Source of the DNA: CAYOWK01 sp964407665
Lineage (GTDB): Bacteria > Pseudomonadota > Alphaproteobacteria > Caulobacterales > Hyphomonadaceae
Reading direction: 5' to 3'
Assembly (NCBI GenBank): GCA_964407665.1
Contig: CAYOWK010000026.1
Coordinates: 1-57,775, forward strand
DNA: 57,775 nucleotides
Below are positions 31,732 through 41,066 of the stretch, piece after piece (within the stretch, counting starts at the first letter, position 1; every line of letters starts with the position of its first letter). The position numbers and the translations under genes were made by a program. Under the pieces are notes generated by a model. It worked only from the letters and a program-made list of their open reading frames with translations, did not search any database and was not told the DNA's origin.

Positions 31732-33597
31732 ATGTCCAGACACCCCCACGCCTCCACCCAGACCGCTGACGCCGATTCCATAGAGAGCGGGGACGCCGGT
31801 CTCGGCGTTTCTCTCGTCCGGATCGGCCGAATCCTTGGCCGCAGCGAGCTGGCGAAATGGCGGCCCATGATGGCCTTCGCGTTGATCGTCACGCTGGTCT
31901 CGAAGGCGCTGGCGGTGATCTCGCCGATCTTTTTTGGCGACGCCATCAACGCCATGACGGGTCCCAACGCAGCCATGGCCGCTGTTCTGGGGCTGATTGG
32001 CTGGTGGACGGCCGCCCGCATCCTGTCGGCCAACCTGCCTTATCTGCGGGACGGGCTGTTTGCGCCAGTCAGCCAGGACGCCCAGCGCCTGATTGCGGTG
32101 GATGCCTACGGGCACGCCCAGAACCTCTCGCTCCAGTTCCACCAGACCCGCCGGACCGGCGCCCTGAACCGCGTTATCGACCGGGGCGTGGCGGCGCTGG
32201 ACTTCCTGATCCGGTTCCTTGCCTTCAATATCGGGCCCACACTGATAGAGCTGGCGCTGGCCGCTATCGTCCTGTCGACGCGCTACAGCCCGCTGGCGGC
32301 GCTGGTCGCAGTGGTGACGGTTGCGGTCTATGCGGCGTTCACGTTTGCGGTCACCAACTGGCGGACCGTGCAGCGCCGCCGCATGAACGAGGCCGATACC
32401 GAACTGCGCGCGCGGGCCGTGGACAGCCTTACAAATTTCGAGACCGTGAAGGCCTTCGCCGCCGAAGCACGCGAGACGGAGCGGTATGACGACTCGATGC
32501 GGCGCTACAACATCGAGTCCGTGAAGGTCTCCCAGTCCATGGCGATCCTCAACGCCGGGCAGGATATCATCATGGCGCTGGGGCTGACGGCGGTATCGAT
32601 CATCACCGCCATCGCAACCTTCGATGGGCGCGTGCAGCCGGGCGACATGGCGGCGGTCGTGATGATCATGACCAACCTCTACCGGCCCCTGAACATTCTT
32701 GGCTGGGCGTTCCGCGAGATCAAGCAGGGCGCGGTGGACCTCGAAAAGCTCTACGGGCTCATGGGCATGAAGCCGGAAGTCGCGGATGCGCCCGGCGCTA
32801 CGCCGCTCAGGGTGTCCGGCGGGGCGGTCCGCTTCGAACAGGTTGCATTCGCGCACGATGCGCGCGCGGCGGGCCTTGAAGATGTGTCCTTCGACGTGCC
32901 CGCCGGCTCGAAGATCGCCATCGTCGGTCCCTCGGGGTCCGGCAAGTCCACGCTTCTGAAGCTGCTCTTCCGCTTCTACGACACCAAGGGCGGCCGCGTC
33001 TTCGTGGATGGACAGGATGCCCGCAGCGTGACCCAGCAGTCGCTGCGCGACGCCATCGGTCTGGTTCCGCAGGAAGTGGTGCTGTTCAACTCATCGCTCC
33101 GCGAGAACCTCGTCTACGGAAAGCCGGACGCAACCGACGAAGAGGTGCGCGAGGCCGCCCGCAAGGCGCAGCTGCTGGACTTCATCGACGCACTTCCGAA
33201 GGGCTGGGAGACGCGCGTCGGCGAACGCGGCGTTAAGCTCTCCGGGGGCGAAAAACAGCGTGTGGGCATAGCGCGCGCGATCCTGAAGAATCCGGCCATC
33301 CTGGTGCTGGACGAGGCGACATCGGCGCTGGATTCTGTCACCGAACAGGAAGTGCAGGAGGCGCTGGACGAGGCCGCGCGGGGCCGCACCACGCTCATGG
33401 TGGCGCACCGCCTCTCCACGGTCGCGGGCGCAGACCAGATCATCGTCCTCAGCGAAGGCCGCGTGGTGGAGCGCGGCTCACATGAAGAGCTGCTGGCGCT
33501 CGGCGGGCTCTACGCCGACCTCTGGAGCCGCCAGGCCCGCACGCGGGAAGGCATGTCGGCAGACCTGGATGCCGTAAACGAAGTGGCGGCGGAGTAG
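31732..33597 (+). CDS. ABC exporter, Atm1/HMT1-type (fused permease and ATPase)
   Basis: 621 aa. N-terminal six-helix exporter domain with the Atm1-like VDSLTNFETVKAFAAEARE and YRPLNILGWAFREIKQG segments. Nucleotide-binding domain: Walker A GPSGSGKST, Q-loop VPQEVVLF, signature LSGGEKQR and Walker B ILVLDEATS, then the switch AHRLST. Bacterial homologues move glutathione-linked sulfur or metal conjugates. It is close to a glutathione peroxidase and a GST in this window, but in separate units. Confidence 0.93.
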   Translation: MSRHPHASTQTADADSIESGDAGLGVSLVRIGRILGRSELAKWRPMMAFALIVTLVSKALAVISPIFFGDAINAMTGPNAAMAAVLGLIGWWTAARILSANLPYLRDGLFAPVSQDAQRLIAVDAYGHAQNLSLQFHQTRRTGALNRVIDRGVAALDFLIRFLAFNIGPTLIELALAAIVLSTRYSPLAALVAVVTVAVYAAFTFAVTNWRTVQRRRMNEADTELRARAVDSLTNFETVKAFAAEARETERYDDSMRRYNIESVKVSQSMAILNAGQDIIMALGLTAVSIITAIATFDGRVQPGDMAAVVMIMTNLYRPLNILGWAFREIKQGAVDLEKLYGLMGMKPEVADAPGATPLRVSGGAVRFEQVAFAHDARAAGLEDVSFDVPAGSKIAIVGPSGSGKSTLLKLLFRFYDTKGGRVFVDGQDARSVTQQSLRDAIGLVPQEVVLFNSSLRENLVYGKPDATDEEVREAARKAQLLDFIDALPKGWETRVGERGVKLSGGEKQRVGIARAILKNPAILVLDEATSALDSVTEQEVQEALDEAARGRTTLMVAHRLSTVAGADQIIVLSEGRVVERGSHEELLALGGLYADLWSRQARTREGMSADLDAVNEVAAE

Positions 33598-33674
33598 GAA
33601 TTCATAGTCAGTCCACCAGCGTAGGATAGGATGGACGGCCATCCGGAAGAAACGGGCGGACCAAGGGGGGCTGC

Positions 33675-34436
33675 TTGCAATCATTCCTGTTTACACTCGG
33701 GTTCTGGTGGATTTCGGTCCTCTACGTGCTGCTGGCTGCCGTCTCGGCGCTGTTGCCGGGGCATGGCCCTGTGCGGTGGGCGGTGCGCCGCTATGTGAAG
33801 CGGATGGTGCAGCTGATGAAGCTGTGTGGCATTCGTCCCGAGACCCGTGGGCGTGAACGCCTGCCTCCTGCTCCCTTCATCGTGGCCCCCAAGCATTCCA
33901 GCTATGGCGATGGCTTCCTGATGTATGCGCAGTTCGACGATCTTGCGTTCGTCACGGGCGACCACCTCGAGCGGTTTCCATTCGTGCCGCGGGTGCTGGA
34001 GAAGCTGGGCGCCATCGTCATCGACAATTGCGGCGGACCGGAAGCGCGCAAGGATCTGTCCGCGTCTTTCGCGCAGGCCGCCGCCGCCGGGCGCAATGTG
34101 CTGATCTATCCCGAGGGGCATCTGGCGCGCGTGGGCGAGCGCCACCGCTACCGGTCCGGTGTCTGGCACATGCAGGAGGCGTCAGGCTGGCCGGTCGTTC
34201 CCGTCGCAACCAGTCTTGGGCTGCGCTGGCAATGCGAGGACTATGCAAAGTATCCCGGGCCAGCCGTGGTGGAGTTCCTCGAGCCGATCATGCCGGGCCT
34301 GGGCAAGGACGAGTTCCTGAGGCTGCTGGAAGAGCGGATCGAGACGCGAACAGCGCAGCTGCTGGACGAAGGTCGCGCGTGGGATGCTGCAAATGGCGTG
34401 ACGCGACCGCCCGCTGAACCCCATGCGGCGGCCTGA
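33675..34436 (+). CDS. 1-acyl-sn-glycerol-3-phosphate acyltransferase family protein
   Basis: 253 aa, starting at TTG 33675 just after a GGGGGG purine run; no in-frame ATG is available near the N-terminal membrane helix. PlsC-type motifs: KHSSYGDGF is the H-x4-D catalytic motif, LIYPEGH is the EG substrate motif and WPVVPVA is block IV. It transfers an acyl chain to lysophosphatidate or a related lysophospholipid. The Pro/Ala-rich tail is non-conserved. Confidence 0.9.
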   Translation: MQSFLFTLGFWWISVLYVLLAAVSALLPGHGPVRWAVRRYVKRMVQLMKLCGIRPETRGRERLPPAPFIVAPKHSSYGDGFLMYAQFDDLAFVTGDHLERFPFVPRVLEKLGAIVIDNCGGPEARKDLSASFAQAAAAGRNVLIYPEGHLARVGERHRYRSGVWHMQEASGWPVVPVATSLGLRWQCEDYAKYPGPAVVEFLEPIMPGLGKDEFLRLLEERIETRTAQLLDEGRAWDAANGVTRPPAEPHAAA

Positions 34437-34441
34437 TCAGG

Positions 34442-35284
34442 TCAGGCCTTCGCTGTCACGATCCATGTGGCGCCGTTCATCCGGACGGCTCCGGACGCGT
34501 CCGCAAAGCGGACCAGCGCCGCCTCGACCGCCGGGATGACCTCCGGGATCCGGTCCTCGCCGAACTCGCGCACCAGCCGCGAGACGGGACCGAACTTCAT
34601 GGCGTCCACAGCCGCTTCGTGTGCAGTATCGCCCAGTTTCACCTGCGCGTCGAAGGGCTCGATAGACACGTCGATGAACCCGGCCTGACCCAGAATGCCG
34701 GCAAGGCGTTCCTTGTCGGAGAACGCGAACGGCCCGGGTGCGGTAAGGTCGGCGGGCGGCGGCGTGTGGTTGAGCGCCTCCCGCGCGGCAGCCAGCGGCG
34801 CCATCGCCCACGGGTTCTCGCGCGGATGCCGCCAGCAGACGAAGGCCAGGCGCCCGCCGGGCTTCATCGCAGCGCGCATGTGGGTGAACGCAGCGGCCGG
34901 ATCATCGAAGAACATCACGCCAAAGCGGGAGAAGAGCAGGTCGATGCCAGCAGGCAATTCTGCCGTCGCCGCGTCACCGTGTGCGAACGACAGCTGCGTC
35001 AGGCCGGATGCGCCCAGCTGTCCATTTGCAACCTCCAGCATCGGGGTCGAGACGTCGACCCCGAAGACAGCGCCGCCAGCCCCGACCGCTTCGGCCAACG
35101 CGAACGACGTTCCCCCGCAGCCGCAGCCGATGTCCAGAACACGCTCACCCGGCGCGGCGAGCGCCGCCTTGAGTGCAGCCTCGCCGAAAGGCTTCACGTG
35201 ACGCTCGGTCTCCTCGACGAATTTTGCCCAGCGTTCGCCCAGCGCACCGTTCCAGTCATCCATCCCCGTACCGCTGGTGCTCAT
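34442..35284 (-). CDS. SAM-dependent methyltransferase
   Basis: 280 aa from the ATG at 35284 (AAGGGA upstream); the frame continues to 35374 without a site. Class I fold with motif I VLDIGCGCGGTS, motif II FGVDVS, then FSRFGVMFFDDP and PGGRLAFVCW. The GALGERWAKFVEETE N-terminus resembles ubiquinone/menaquinone-type or small-molecule methyltransferases. Substrate unknown. It converges on the acyltransferase with a 5-nt gap. Confidence 0.91.
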   Translation of the reverse strand: MSTSGTGMDDWNGALGERWAKFVEETERHVKPFGEAALKAALAAPGERVLDIGCGCGGTSFALAEAVGAGGAVFGVDVSTPMLEVANGQLGASGLTQLSFAHGDAATAELPAGIDLLFSRFGVMFFDDPAAAFTHMRAAMKPGGRLAFVCWRHPRENPWAMAPLAAAREALNHTPPPADLTAPGPFAFSDKERLAGILGQAGFIDVSIEPFDAQVKLGDTAHEAAVDAMKFGPVSRLVREFGEDRIPEVIPAVEAALVRFADASGAVRMNGATWIVTAKA

Positions 35285-35408
35285 GCGCTTCCCTTTATTC
35301 GTTTTGGCTAAACTAGTGCGACCCGCGCCGATGTGAAGCCCCTGCCGGTTGTTATCGGCGCCGCCTGTCGTCACGGTCGGAGATCACAGCAGCAAACGAG
35401 ATTCGGTG

Positions 35409-35636
35409 ATGGCGAAGAAACCCGAGCGAGACCTTGAGAAGAGCTACACGACGGACCAGTTCGTCGCGAAGCTGCGCCGGCTGGCCGACAGCCTCGAGGG
35501 CGGCAAGGCCTTCACGATCCAGATCGCCGGCGAACGCATCCGCGTGCCGGCGCGCGCCGTCTTCAACATCGAACACGAGCGCGACACCGAAGGCGAGGAG
35601 ATCGAATTCCAGATCAAGTGGAAGCCGGAGGCGTAG
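35409..35636 (+). CDS. amphi-Trp domain protein
   Basis: 75 aa from the ATG at 35409. Almost the whole protein is one amphi-Trp domain: FVAKLRRLADSLEGGKAF, then IRVPARAVFNIEHERD and a closing EIEFQIKWKPEA with the signature Trp. Function unknown; the domain occurs in small cytosolic proteins of many bacteria and archaea. Confidence 0.83.
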   Translation: MAKKPERDLEKSYTTDQFVAKLRRLADSLEGGKAFTIQIAGERIRVPARAVFNIEHERDTEGEEIEFQIKWKPEA

Positions 35637-35772
35637 GATCGCTTTGCGGCGCCTGACAGGGGCTGCATGGGTTGCGCTGGCTGAACTGGCCCTTCCTGGT
35701 GGCTTCTGTTGTGCGCCATAAGTTGACCGCAATTGCGGGGCGGCATGCGGCCGCGCTGGGGGAGGGCTTTGC

Positions 35773-36762
35773 TTGGTTCGCGTTCTGCTTGTCGTGCTGG
35801 GCGGTCTCGCTGTCTTCGTGCTCGGCGTGATCGCTTTCAACCTTTCAGTCTTTGAAGCGCCCCACCGGGACGGTCCTCCTCGCCTCATCGCACATCGCGG
35901 CGTGCATCAGACGTTCGATCATGAGAATCTGGAAAGCGACACCTGCACGGCTGAACGCATCCATACGCCCGAGCATCAGCTCCTCGAGAATACCGTGCCG
36001 TCGATGGAAGCCGCGTTCGCCTCCGGCGCTGATGTTGTGGAGCTGGATGTTCACCTGACCCCGGACAAGCAGTTCGCCGTCTTCCATGACTGGACGGTCG
36101 ACTGCCGCACGGAGGGCGAAGGCGCCACCGAGGAGCGGGAGATGGCGTATCTGAAGTCTCTCGACATCGGCCACGGCTACACGGCCGACGGGGGCAAGAC
36201 GTTCCCGCTTCGCGGCAACGGCGTAGGCCTGATGCCGGCCCTGCCGGAGGTGCTGGAGCGGTTTCCGGACCGGCCCTTCCTCGTCAACTTCAAGAGCCGG
36301 CGCGCCGAAGAGGGCGATGCGCTGGCCTCACTGATCGAGCAGCACCCCGATTGGCGAAAGTCGATCTGGGGCGTTTATGGCGGGGCGGAGCCTACAGACC
36401 GCAGCCTGGAGCGGATGGCCGGATTGAAGGGCTATACGAAGCGCTCGATGATGGATTGCATGGTCGACTATGAGCTGACCGGCTGGACCGGGATCGTCCC
36501 GGCTTCGTGCCGGAACACCGTGGTGCTGGTCCCTTCGAACCTGGCGTGGGCGGCTTGGGGCTGGCCGCACAAGTTCACGAAGCGAATGGAGAAGGCGGGT
36601 TCCGAGGTGATCCTCATCGGGCCGTTTCACGGCGGTGATATCGGTTCAAGCGGCGTCGATACGATCGAGGCCGCGAGAGATGTACCCAGGGGATATGGCG
36701 GCTATGTTTGGACAAACCGGATCGAGGTCGTCGGGCCTGTCCTGAAAGGGGCGCTCGACTGA
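35773..36762 (+). CDS. glycerophosphodiester phosphodiesterase family protein (membrane-anchored)
   Basis: 329 aa from TTG 35773 with GGAGGG 7 nt upstream. One N-terminal membrane helix, then a GDPD TIM barrel: IAHRGVHQ (catalytic His), ENTVPS, ELDVHLT and FHDWTVD. An insertion of about 25 residues separates HRG from ENT. It releases an alcohol and glycerol 3-phosphate from phosphodiesters. It is the first of two GDPD paralogues 1.3 kb apart. Confidence 0.9.
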   Translation: MVRVLLVVLGGLAVFVLGVIAFNLSVFEAPHRDGPPRLIAHRGVHQTFDHENLESDTCTAERIHTPEHQLLENTVPSMEAAFASGADVVELDVHLTPDKQFAVFHDWTVDCRTEGEGATEEREMAYLKSLDIGHGYTADGGKTFPLRGNGVGLMPALPEVLERFPDRPFLVNFKSRRAEEGDALASLIEQHPDWRKSIWGVYGGAEPTDRSLERMAGLKGYTKRSMMDCMVDYELTGWTGIVPASCRNTVVLVPSNLAWAAWGWPHKFTKRMEKAGSEVILIGPFHGGDIGSSGVDTIEAARDVPRGYGGYVWTNRIEVVGPVLKGALD

Positions 36763-36787
36763 CTGGATATGCCGTTCCGGCTGTCCG

Positions 36788-37387
36788 CTACTCGATCACT
36801 GGCACATGCGCCCCGGCCTCGCGCGGCAGGGTTCCATCTAGGCGCGGGTCGGGGGCTACCTCGATCTGTCGCTTCACCGGCGTGAACCCGGCGCTCGTGT
36901 AGAACGGCAGCGCCGTGGGGTGGTCGCCGGTGCAGGTATGGAGCCACACCCGGGTGATCCCGGGCCGCCACGCTTTTCCCATGGTCTGGGACATCAGCCA
37001 CTTGCCGACCCCGGTGCCGGTCGCCTCTGCCGCCAGTCCGAAGAAGGCGATCTCGGCCTCGCCCGGCGTGCGGAAGTCCAGCTCCAGCAGGCCGATCACG
37101 CCGCTGCGCTGTCGCACATGCCAGACCTCGTAGGCGGGATCATTTAGCATTTCCGTCAGCTCGGAGTCGCTCTTGCGCAGGCGCGAGAACCAGAGCCACG
37201 CCTCGCCAATGCGGCGGAACAGGGCGCGGCTTTCGTCGAGATCAGGAGCTGTGACGCGCACCAGTTCGAATGCGCGCGGACCAACCGGGGTCGGGCGGGG
37301 GCGAGGGCGCTCCCGCATCTCCAGATGCGTCACCACAAAGGCGATGTGGCCGGGCGGCACATCGTGGAAACCGGGTTCAAGCATCAT
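36788..37387 (-). CDS. GNAT family N-acetyltransferase
   Basis: 199 aa; two tandem ATGs (37387, 37384), the first chosen, after AAAGG. Motif A is G-T-G-V-G-K-W-L near residue 125, with LPFYTSAGFTPV as the closing element and EVWHVRQRSGVIGLLELDF before it. Substrate unknown. Convergent with the first GDPD and divergent from the glutathione peroxidase gene. Confidence 0.87.
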   Translation of the reverse strand: MMLEPGFHDVPPGHIAFVVTHLEMRERPRPRPTPVGPRAFELVRVTAPDLDESRALFRRIGEAWLWFSRLRKSDSELTEMLNDPAYEVWHVRQRSGVIGLLELDFRTPGEAEIAFFGLAAEATGTGVGKWLMSQTMGKAWRPGITRVWLHTCTGDHPTALPFYTSAGFTPVKRQIEVAPDPRLDGTLPREAGAHVPVIE

Positions 37388-37473
37388 GGCGGGCCTTTCT
37401 TGCTTCGTCCGATGCAGGCTGGCGCCGGGGTCTGGCAAGTGGGATGATCAACGCGTCAGCCTAGGAGCCCGCC

Positions 37474-37950
37474 ATGAAGAACGCCCATGATTTCGAGTTC
37501 AACGGCATCGACGGCCAGCCGCTGCCGTTGTCGGCCTTCAAAGGCAAGGCCGTATTGGTGGTGAACGTCGCCTCGAAGTGCGGACTGACGCCGCAGTATG
37601 AAGGATTGGTGAGCCTCTATCACGAGTTCCGCGACAAGGGACTGGTCGTGCTCGGCGTGCCGTCCAACCAGTTCATGGGGCAGGAGCCGGGCACGAACGA
37701 AGAGATCGCAAGCTTCTGCTCGACCACCTTCGGCGTCGATTTCCCGCTGACCGCCAAGACGGACGTGAAGGATGCCGGCGCCCATCCGTTCTACCTGTGG
37801 ATGCTTGACGAGCTGGGCGAGGAGGCGAAGCCCGCCTGGAACTTCCACAAGCTGCTGATCGGGAAGGACGGCGCAGCCCTGGGCGCCTTCGGTCCCAGAA
37901 CCGAACCCTCCAATCCTGCGCTGCGCGCTGCTGTGGAAGCCGCGCTGTAA
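37474..37950 (+). CDS. glutathione peroxidase (cysteine type)
   Basis: 158 aa, AGGAG before the ATG. Thioredoxin-fold peroxidase reducing H2O2 or organic peroxides. The catalytic site is VASKCGLTPQY with Cys (TGC), not selenocysteine; the Gln (SNQFMGQEPG) and Trp (AWNFHKLLIG) partners are present. Bacterial Cys-type enzymes often use thioredoxin rather than glutathione. Confidence 0.95.
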   Translation: MKNAHDFEFNGIDGQPLPLSAFKGKAVLVVNVASKCGLTPQYEGLVSLYHEFRDKGLVVLGVPSNQFMGQEPGTNEEIASFCSTTFGVDFPLTAKTDVKDAGAHPFYLWMLDELGEEAKPAWNFHKLLIGKDGAALGAFGPRTEPSNPALRAAVEAAL

Positions 37951-38015
37951 CCGTCACAACGCTGTCGCCGGGCAGGCCTAGCAAGCTGCTGGCGACACTC
38001 TGGCGGACTCTGGAC

Positions 38016-38879
38016 ATGAACCGGTTACTGGCGGCGTTCTTCTTCGCGGCTCTTGCTGGCGGCACGGCGGTGGCCGAAACGCCGCGCGCGACCGCGCAGC
38101 ATGTCGTTCTTGTTGCGCACAGGGGGCTCGCCCCCGGGCTGCCGGAAAACACGATGGCGGCGTTTGAGGCGTCTGCGGCGGCCGGGGTGCGGGTCATCGA
38201 AATCGACCTGCGCGGCACGGCCGATGGCGAGATCGTCATTCTGCATGACGAGACAGTGGACCGCACGACGAATGGCAAAGGCGCCGTATCGGACCTGACG
38301 CTGGCAGAGGTTCGTGCGCTGGATGCTGGCGTGCGGACAGGCCCTGCCTATGCCGGGCAGCGTGTACCCACCTATGCGGAGGCGCTGGCTTTTGCCCGGC
38401 GAACAGGCGTCATCCTGCTGCTCGACATCAAGGAATCCAAAACGCTCGACATCGAGAAGATCGTGCGGCTGACCGAAGCCAACGAGGCGGTGCTGAACGT
38501 GATCGTCGGTGCGCGATCCCTGTCCGATCTCGCCAGGTTCCAGTCGCTGAACCCGAACCTGCGCACGCTGGGCTTCATACCGGACGCCAGCGACATCGAT
38601 GCGTTCGTGACTGCAGGGGCTGACATCATCCGACTCTGGCCCGAGTGGATCCGCGGCGAGGCAAGCGCTCGCGGACCGATCCCGGCGATCTGCCGCGGCG
38701 TGGCGAATTGCTTGGTGAGCCAGGTTCAGGCGCGCGGACGGCCCGTGTGGACAACGGCCGGTGAAGCGGGTGAGGCCGAACTCAGGGAGCTGATTGGAGC
38801 TGGTGTGAACGGCATTCTGACCGACAGGCCGGACCTGCTGTCCAGCGTCAAGGCCGGGCTGGCCTCTTCAGGTCGTTGA
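38016..38879 (+). CDS. glycerophosphodiester phosphodiesterase family protein (secreted)
   Basis: 287 aa with a Sec signal peptide (AVAE cut). GDPD barrel: VAHRGLAP, ENTMAAFE, EIDLRGTADG and LHDETVDRTTNGKG. It lacks the insertion seen in the upstream paralogue, so the two are not a recent duplication. It is convergent with the DUF2842 gene (26-nt gap). Confidence 0.92.
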   Translation: MNRLLAAFFFAALAGGTAVAETPRATAQHVVLVAHRGLAPGLPENTMAAFEASAAAGVRVIEIDLRGTADGEIVILHDETVDRTTNGKGAVSDLTLAEVRALDAGVRTGPAYAGQRVPTYAEALAFARRTGVILLLDIKESKTLDIEKIVRLTEANEAVLNVIVGARSLSDLARFQSLNPNLRTLGFIPDASDIDAFVTAGADIIRLWPEWIRGEASARGPIPAICRGVANCLVSQVQARGRPVWTTAGEAGEAELRELIGAGVNGILTDRPDLLSSVKAGLASSGR

Positions 38880-38905
38880 GCCGGGATATCCGCCGCCTCG
38901 CTGGA

Positions 38906-39118
38906 TCAGACGTCCGGGCTTTCCTTGGGTTCGTCGCGCGCGTGCATCCACAGGATCAGGGGTTTCACCGGCAGAACCCAGGCTATGCCGGCGATCGGGA
39001 AGTAAAGCAGCTTCCAGACCCAGTGTCCGCCGGCGATCCGGTCGCCGATCACGGCCGCGACAGCAATATAGGCTACAATCCAGGCCAGCATGACGGCGGC
39101 GCCGATGAGTTTGCGCAT
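38906..39118 (-). CDS. DUF2842 family small membrane protein
   Basis: 70 aa from the ATG at 39118. Two membrane helices; KLIGAAVMLAWIVAYIAVAA and GIAWVLPVKPLILWMHARDE match DUF2842, an alphaproteobacterial family of unknown function. It is divergent from the heme A synthase gene. Confidence 0.85.
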   Translation of the reverse strand: MRKLIGAAVMLAWIVAYIAVAAVIGDRIAGGHWVWKLLYFPIAGIAWVLPVKPLILWMHARDEPKESPDV

Positions 39119-39192
39119 TGGACCTCCGGGGCGACGGGCTGCGGCTTTTCGCGCAGGTTTCTTTCCGGTCACATAGATACGATATTGCTGCA

Positions 39193-40299
39193 ATGAGCCA
39201 AAGCGCCGCCAGACCCATGACCACCTCCACCTCCGCCAGCCCGATGATTCCGGCAAAGGGAGCCGGGGCGGTGAGGATCTGGCTGCTCGTGATCGCCGCC
39301 ATGGTTTACGGGATGATCCTGGTGGGCGGCGCCACCCGCCTCACGGATTCGGGCCTGTCGATTACCGAGTGGAAGCCGCTGCTGGGCGCGATACCGCCCA
39401 TGAACGACGCCGACTGGGCGCTCGCCTTCGAGAAATACCAGACCATGACCGCCCAGTTCCATCAGCTGAACCCCGACATGGGGATGGCCGGCTTCCAGTC
39501 GATCTACTGGTGGGAGTGGGGCCACAGGCAGCTGGGCCGGGTGATCGGCGTCGTCTTCTTCATCCCGCTGGTCGTGTTCTGGGCCACCGGGCGGACCACA
39601 AAGGCGCTACGTCCGCACCTTCTTGCGCTGTTTGCCCTTGGCGGCCTCCAGGGGCTGATCGGCTGGTGGATGGTTGCCTCAGGCGTCAACAGCGACCTCA
39701 CGACTGTCGCGCCCTACCGGCTCATGACGCACTTCGGACTGGCCCTTTTCATTATCGCCTACTGCTTCTGGTTGTGGCTCGAGCTGGGCGCCCGGCGTCC
39801 GGCCACGCCTGCCAAGGCCTTCGGCTGGGCCTCGGCGCTCCTGTGGCTGACCGGAATCCAGATGCTTCTCGGCGCCCTGGTCGCCGGTCTGGATGCGGGC
39901 AGGGGCTACACCGACTGGCCGATGATGGGCGGCGTGTTCGTTCCCAAGGCCATCTGGACGCTTGAGCCATGGTGGCGAAACTTCTTCGAGAACGAGGCGA
40001 CCACGCAGTTCGTGCACCGGATGACCGCCTATGGGCTGTTCGCCGTGTCGCTGGCGGCCGTCTGGCGGTTCCGCGCGGAAAAGGGACTGGGCTTCAATCT
40101 GACGGCAGGACTGCTGACGGCGCAGGTCGTGCTGGGCATCGCCACCCTTATGCGCGCCGCGCCGCTGGATATGGCGCTGACCCACCAGGGGCTCGGCGTA
40201 CTCGTTGTCCTGTCGGCTGTCCGCCTCGCGTGGAGAACCCTGCCGCCGCGTGCGTCTGTTGCTGAGGCGCCGGCTCCGGCTGCCGTGGCGGCCGAGTAG
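39193..40299 (+). CDS. ctaA: heme A synthase (COX15/CtaA)
   Basis: 368 aa from the ATG at 39193; 39217 is an alternative, and the frame from TTG 39118 is not credible. Integral membrane enzyme that oxidises heme O to heme A for cytochrome aa3. About eight helices. Family landmarks: GGATRLTDSGLSITEWKP, WWEWGHRQLGR, LVAGLDAGRGYTDWPMM and TTQFVHRMTAY with conserved heme-ligand histidines, and THQGLGVL. Confidence 0.95.
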   Translation: MSQSAARPMTTSTSASPMIPAKGAGAVRIWLLVIAAMVYGMILVGGATRLTDSGLSITEWKPLLGAIPPMNDADWALAFEKYQTMTAQFHQLNPDMGMAGFQSIYWWEWGHRQLGRVIGVVFFIPLVVFWATGRTTKALRPHLLALFALGGLQGLIGWWMVASGVNSDLTTVAPYRLMTHFGLALFIIAYCFWLWLELGARRPATPAKAFGWASALLWLTGIQMLLGALVAGLDAGRGYTDWPMMGGVFVPKAIWTLEPWWRNFFENEATTQFVHRMTAYGLFAVSLAAVWRFRAEKGLGFNLTAGLLTAQVVLGIATLMRAAPLDMALTHQGLGVLVVLSAVRLAWRTLPPRASVAEAPAPAAVAAE

Positions 40300-40513
40300 C
40301 GGACCGAGTCGGCAGAATCGACGACGGAGCTGGCTTGGCTGGCGCATCGTGCGTGTAGGTGAGGCCTGTTAAGCCTCATTGTTTCACGTCCAGGGGCCCC
40401 GTAAACCGGGCGGTCCGGGCCTCGTTCACCAGGATTCGCACCGGATCCGGGTTCACCGGACGTCCGTGGCAATTAAGAAGCGTAAATCCCCGCCGCACGG
40501 GCCATCCGGCTTG

Positions 40514-40542
40514 TTGACAAAGGCAGGCCCCCCCTGTAGCTG
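40514..40542 (+). promoter_or_regulatory. candidate promoter of rplM-rpsI
   Basis: TTGACA (40514-40519), a 17-nt spacer, then TAGCTG (40537-40542) preceded by TG. Predicted transcript start near 40549, about 48 nt before rplM. The -35 is a perfect consensus; the -10 is weak. Confidence 0.5.
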
Positions 40543-40596
40543 CACGCCTTCGTTTTCTGACTAACCGCCATATAAGAAAGGCTCCGCGAGGGAGCG

Positions 40597-41064
40597 ATGA
40601 AAACCTATTCTGCAAAACCGGCCGATGCCGTGAACAAGTGGGTGGTGATTGACGCCGAGGGTGTCGTCGTCGGCCGCCTCGCGTCCTACATCGCCAAGCG
40701 TCTCCGCGGTAAACACCGCGCCGACTATACCCCGCACGTCGATCTCGGCGACCACATCGTTGTCATCAACGCGGAGAAGGTCGTGCTGACCGGCCGCAAG
40801 ATGCGCGACAAGACCTATTACCGTCACACCGGTCACCCGGGCGGGATCAAGGAAACGACGCCTGAGCGTCTGCTTTCCGGCCGTTTCCCCGAGCGCGTGG
40901 TGAAGCTGGCGGTGAAGCGGATGATGCCGCGCGAGAGCAGCCTCTCGCGTCAGCAGTTCTCGAAACTGCGCGTCTACGCTGGTCCGTCCCATCCGCATGA
41001 AGCCCAGGCCCCCGAGGCCGTGGACTTCAAGGCAATGAACTCCAAGAACGCAAGAGCCATCTGA
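40597..41064 (+). CDS. rplM: 50S ribosomal protein L13
   Basis: 155 aa, GAGGGAG before the ATG. Early-assembling 23S-binding protein. Full-length match to bacterial L13: WVVIDAEGVVVGRLAS, YRHTGHPGG and RLRVYAGPSHPHEAQ-like C-terminal sequence (KLRVYAGPSHPHEAQ). rpsI follows after 2 nt in the universal rplM-rpsI operon. Confidence 0.98.
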   Translation: MKTYSAKPADAVNKWVVIDAEGVVVGRLASYIAKRLRGKHRADYTPHVDLGDHIVVINAEKVVLTGRKMRDKTYYRHTGHPGGIKETTPERLLSGRFPERVVKLAVKRMMPRESSLSRQQFSKLRVYAGPSHPHEAQAPEAVDFKAMNSKNARAI

Positions 41065-41066
41065 TA

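Noticed and set aside
31570..32856. N-terminal 429-codon extension of the LOG frame
   Set aside because: The extension is opposite the ABC exporter gene. The ATG at 31569 has AGGAG upstream and gives the normal LOG length.
37474..37950. Selenocysteine in glutathione peroxidase
   Set aside because: The catalytic codon is TGC (Cys); there is no in-frame TGA.
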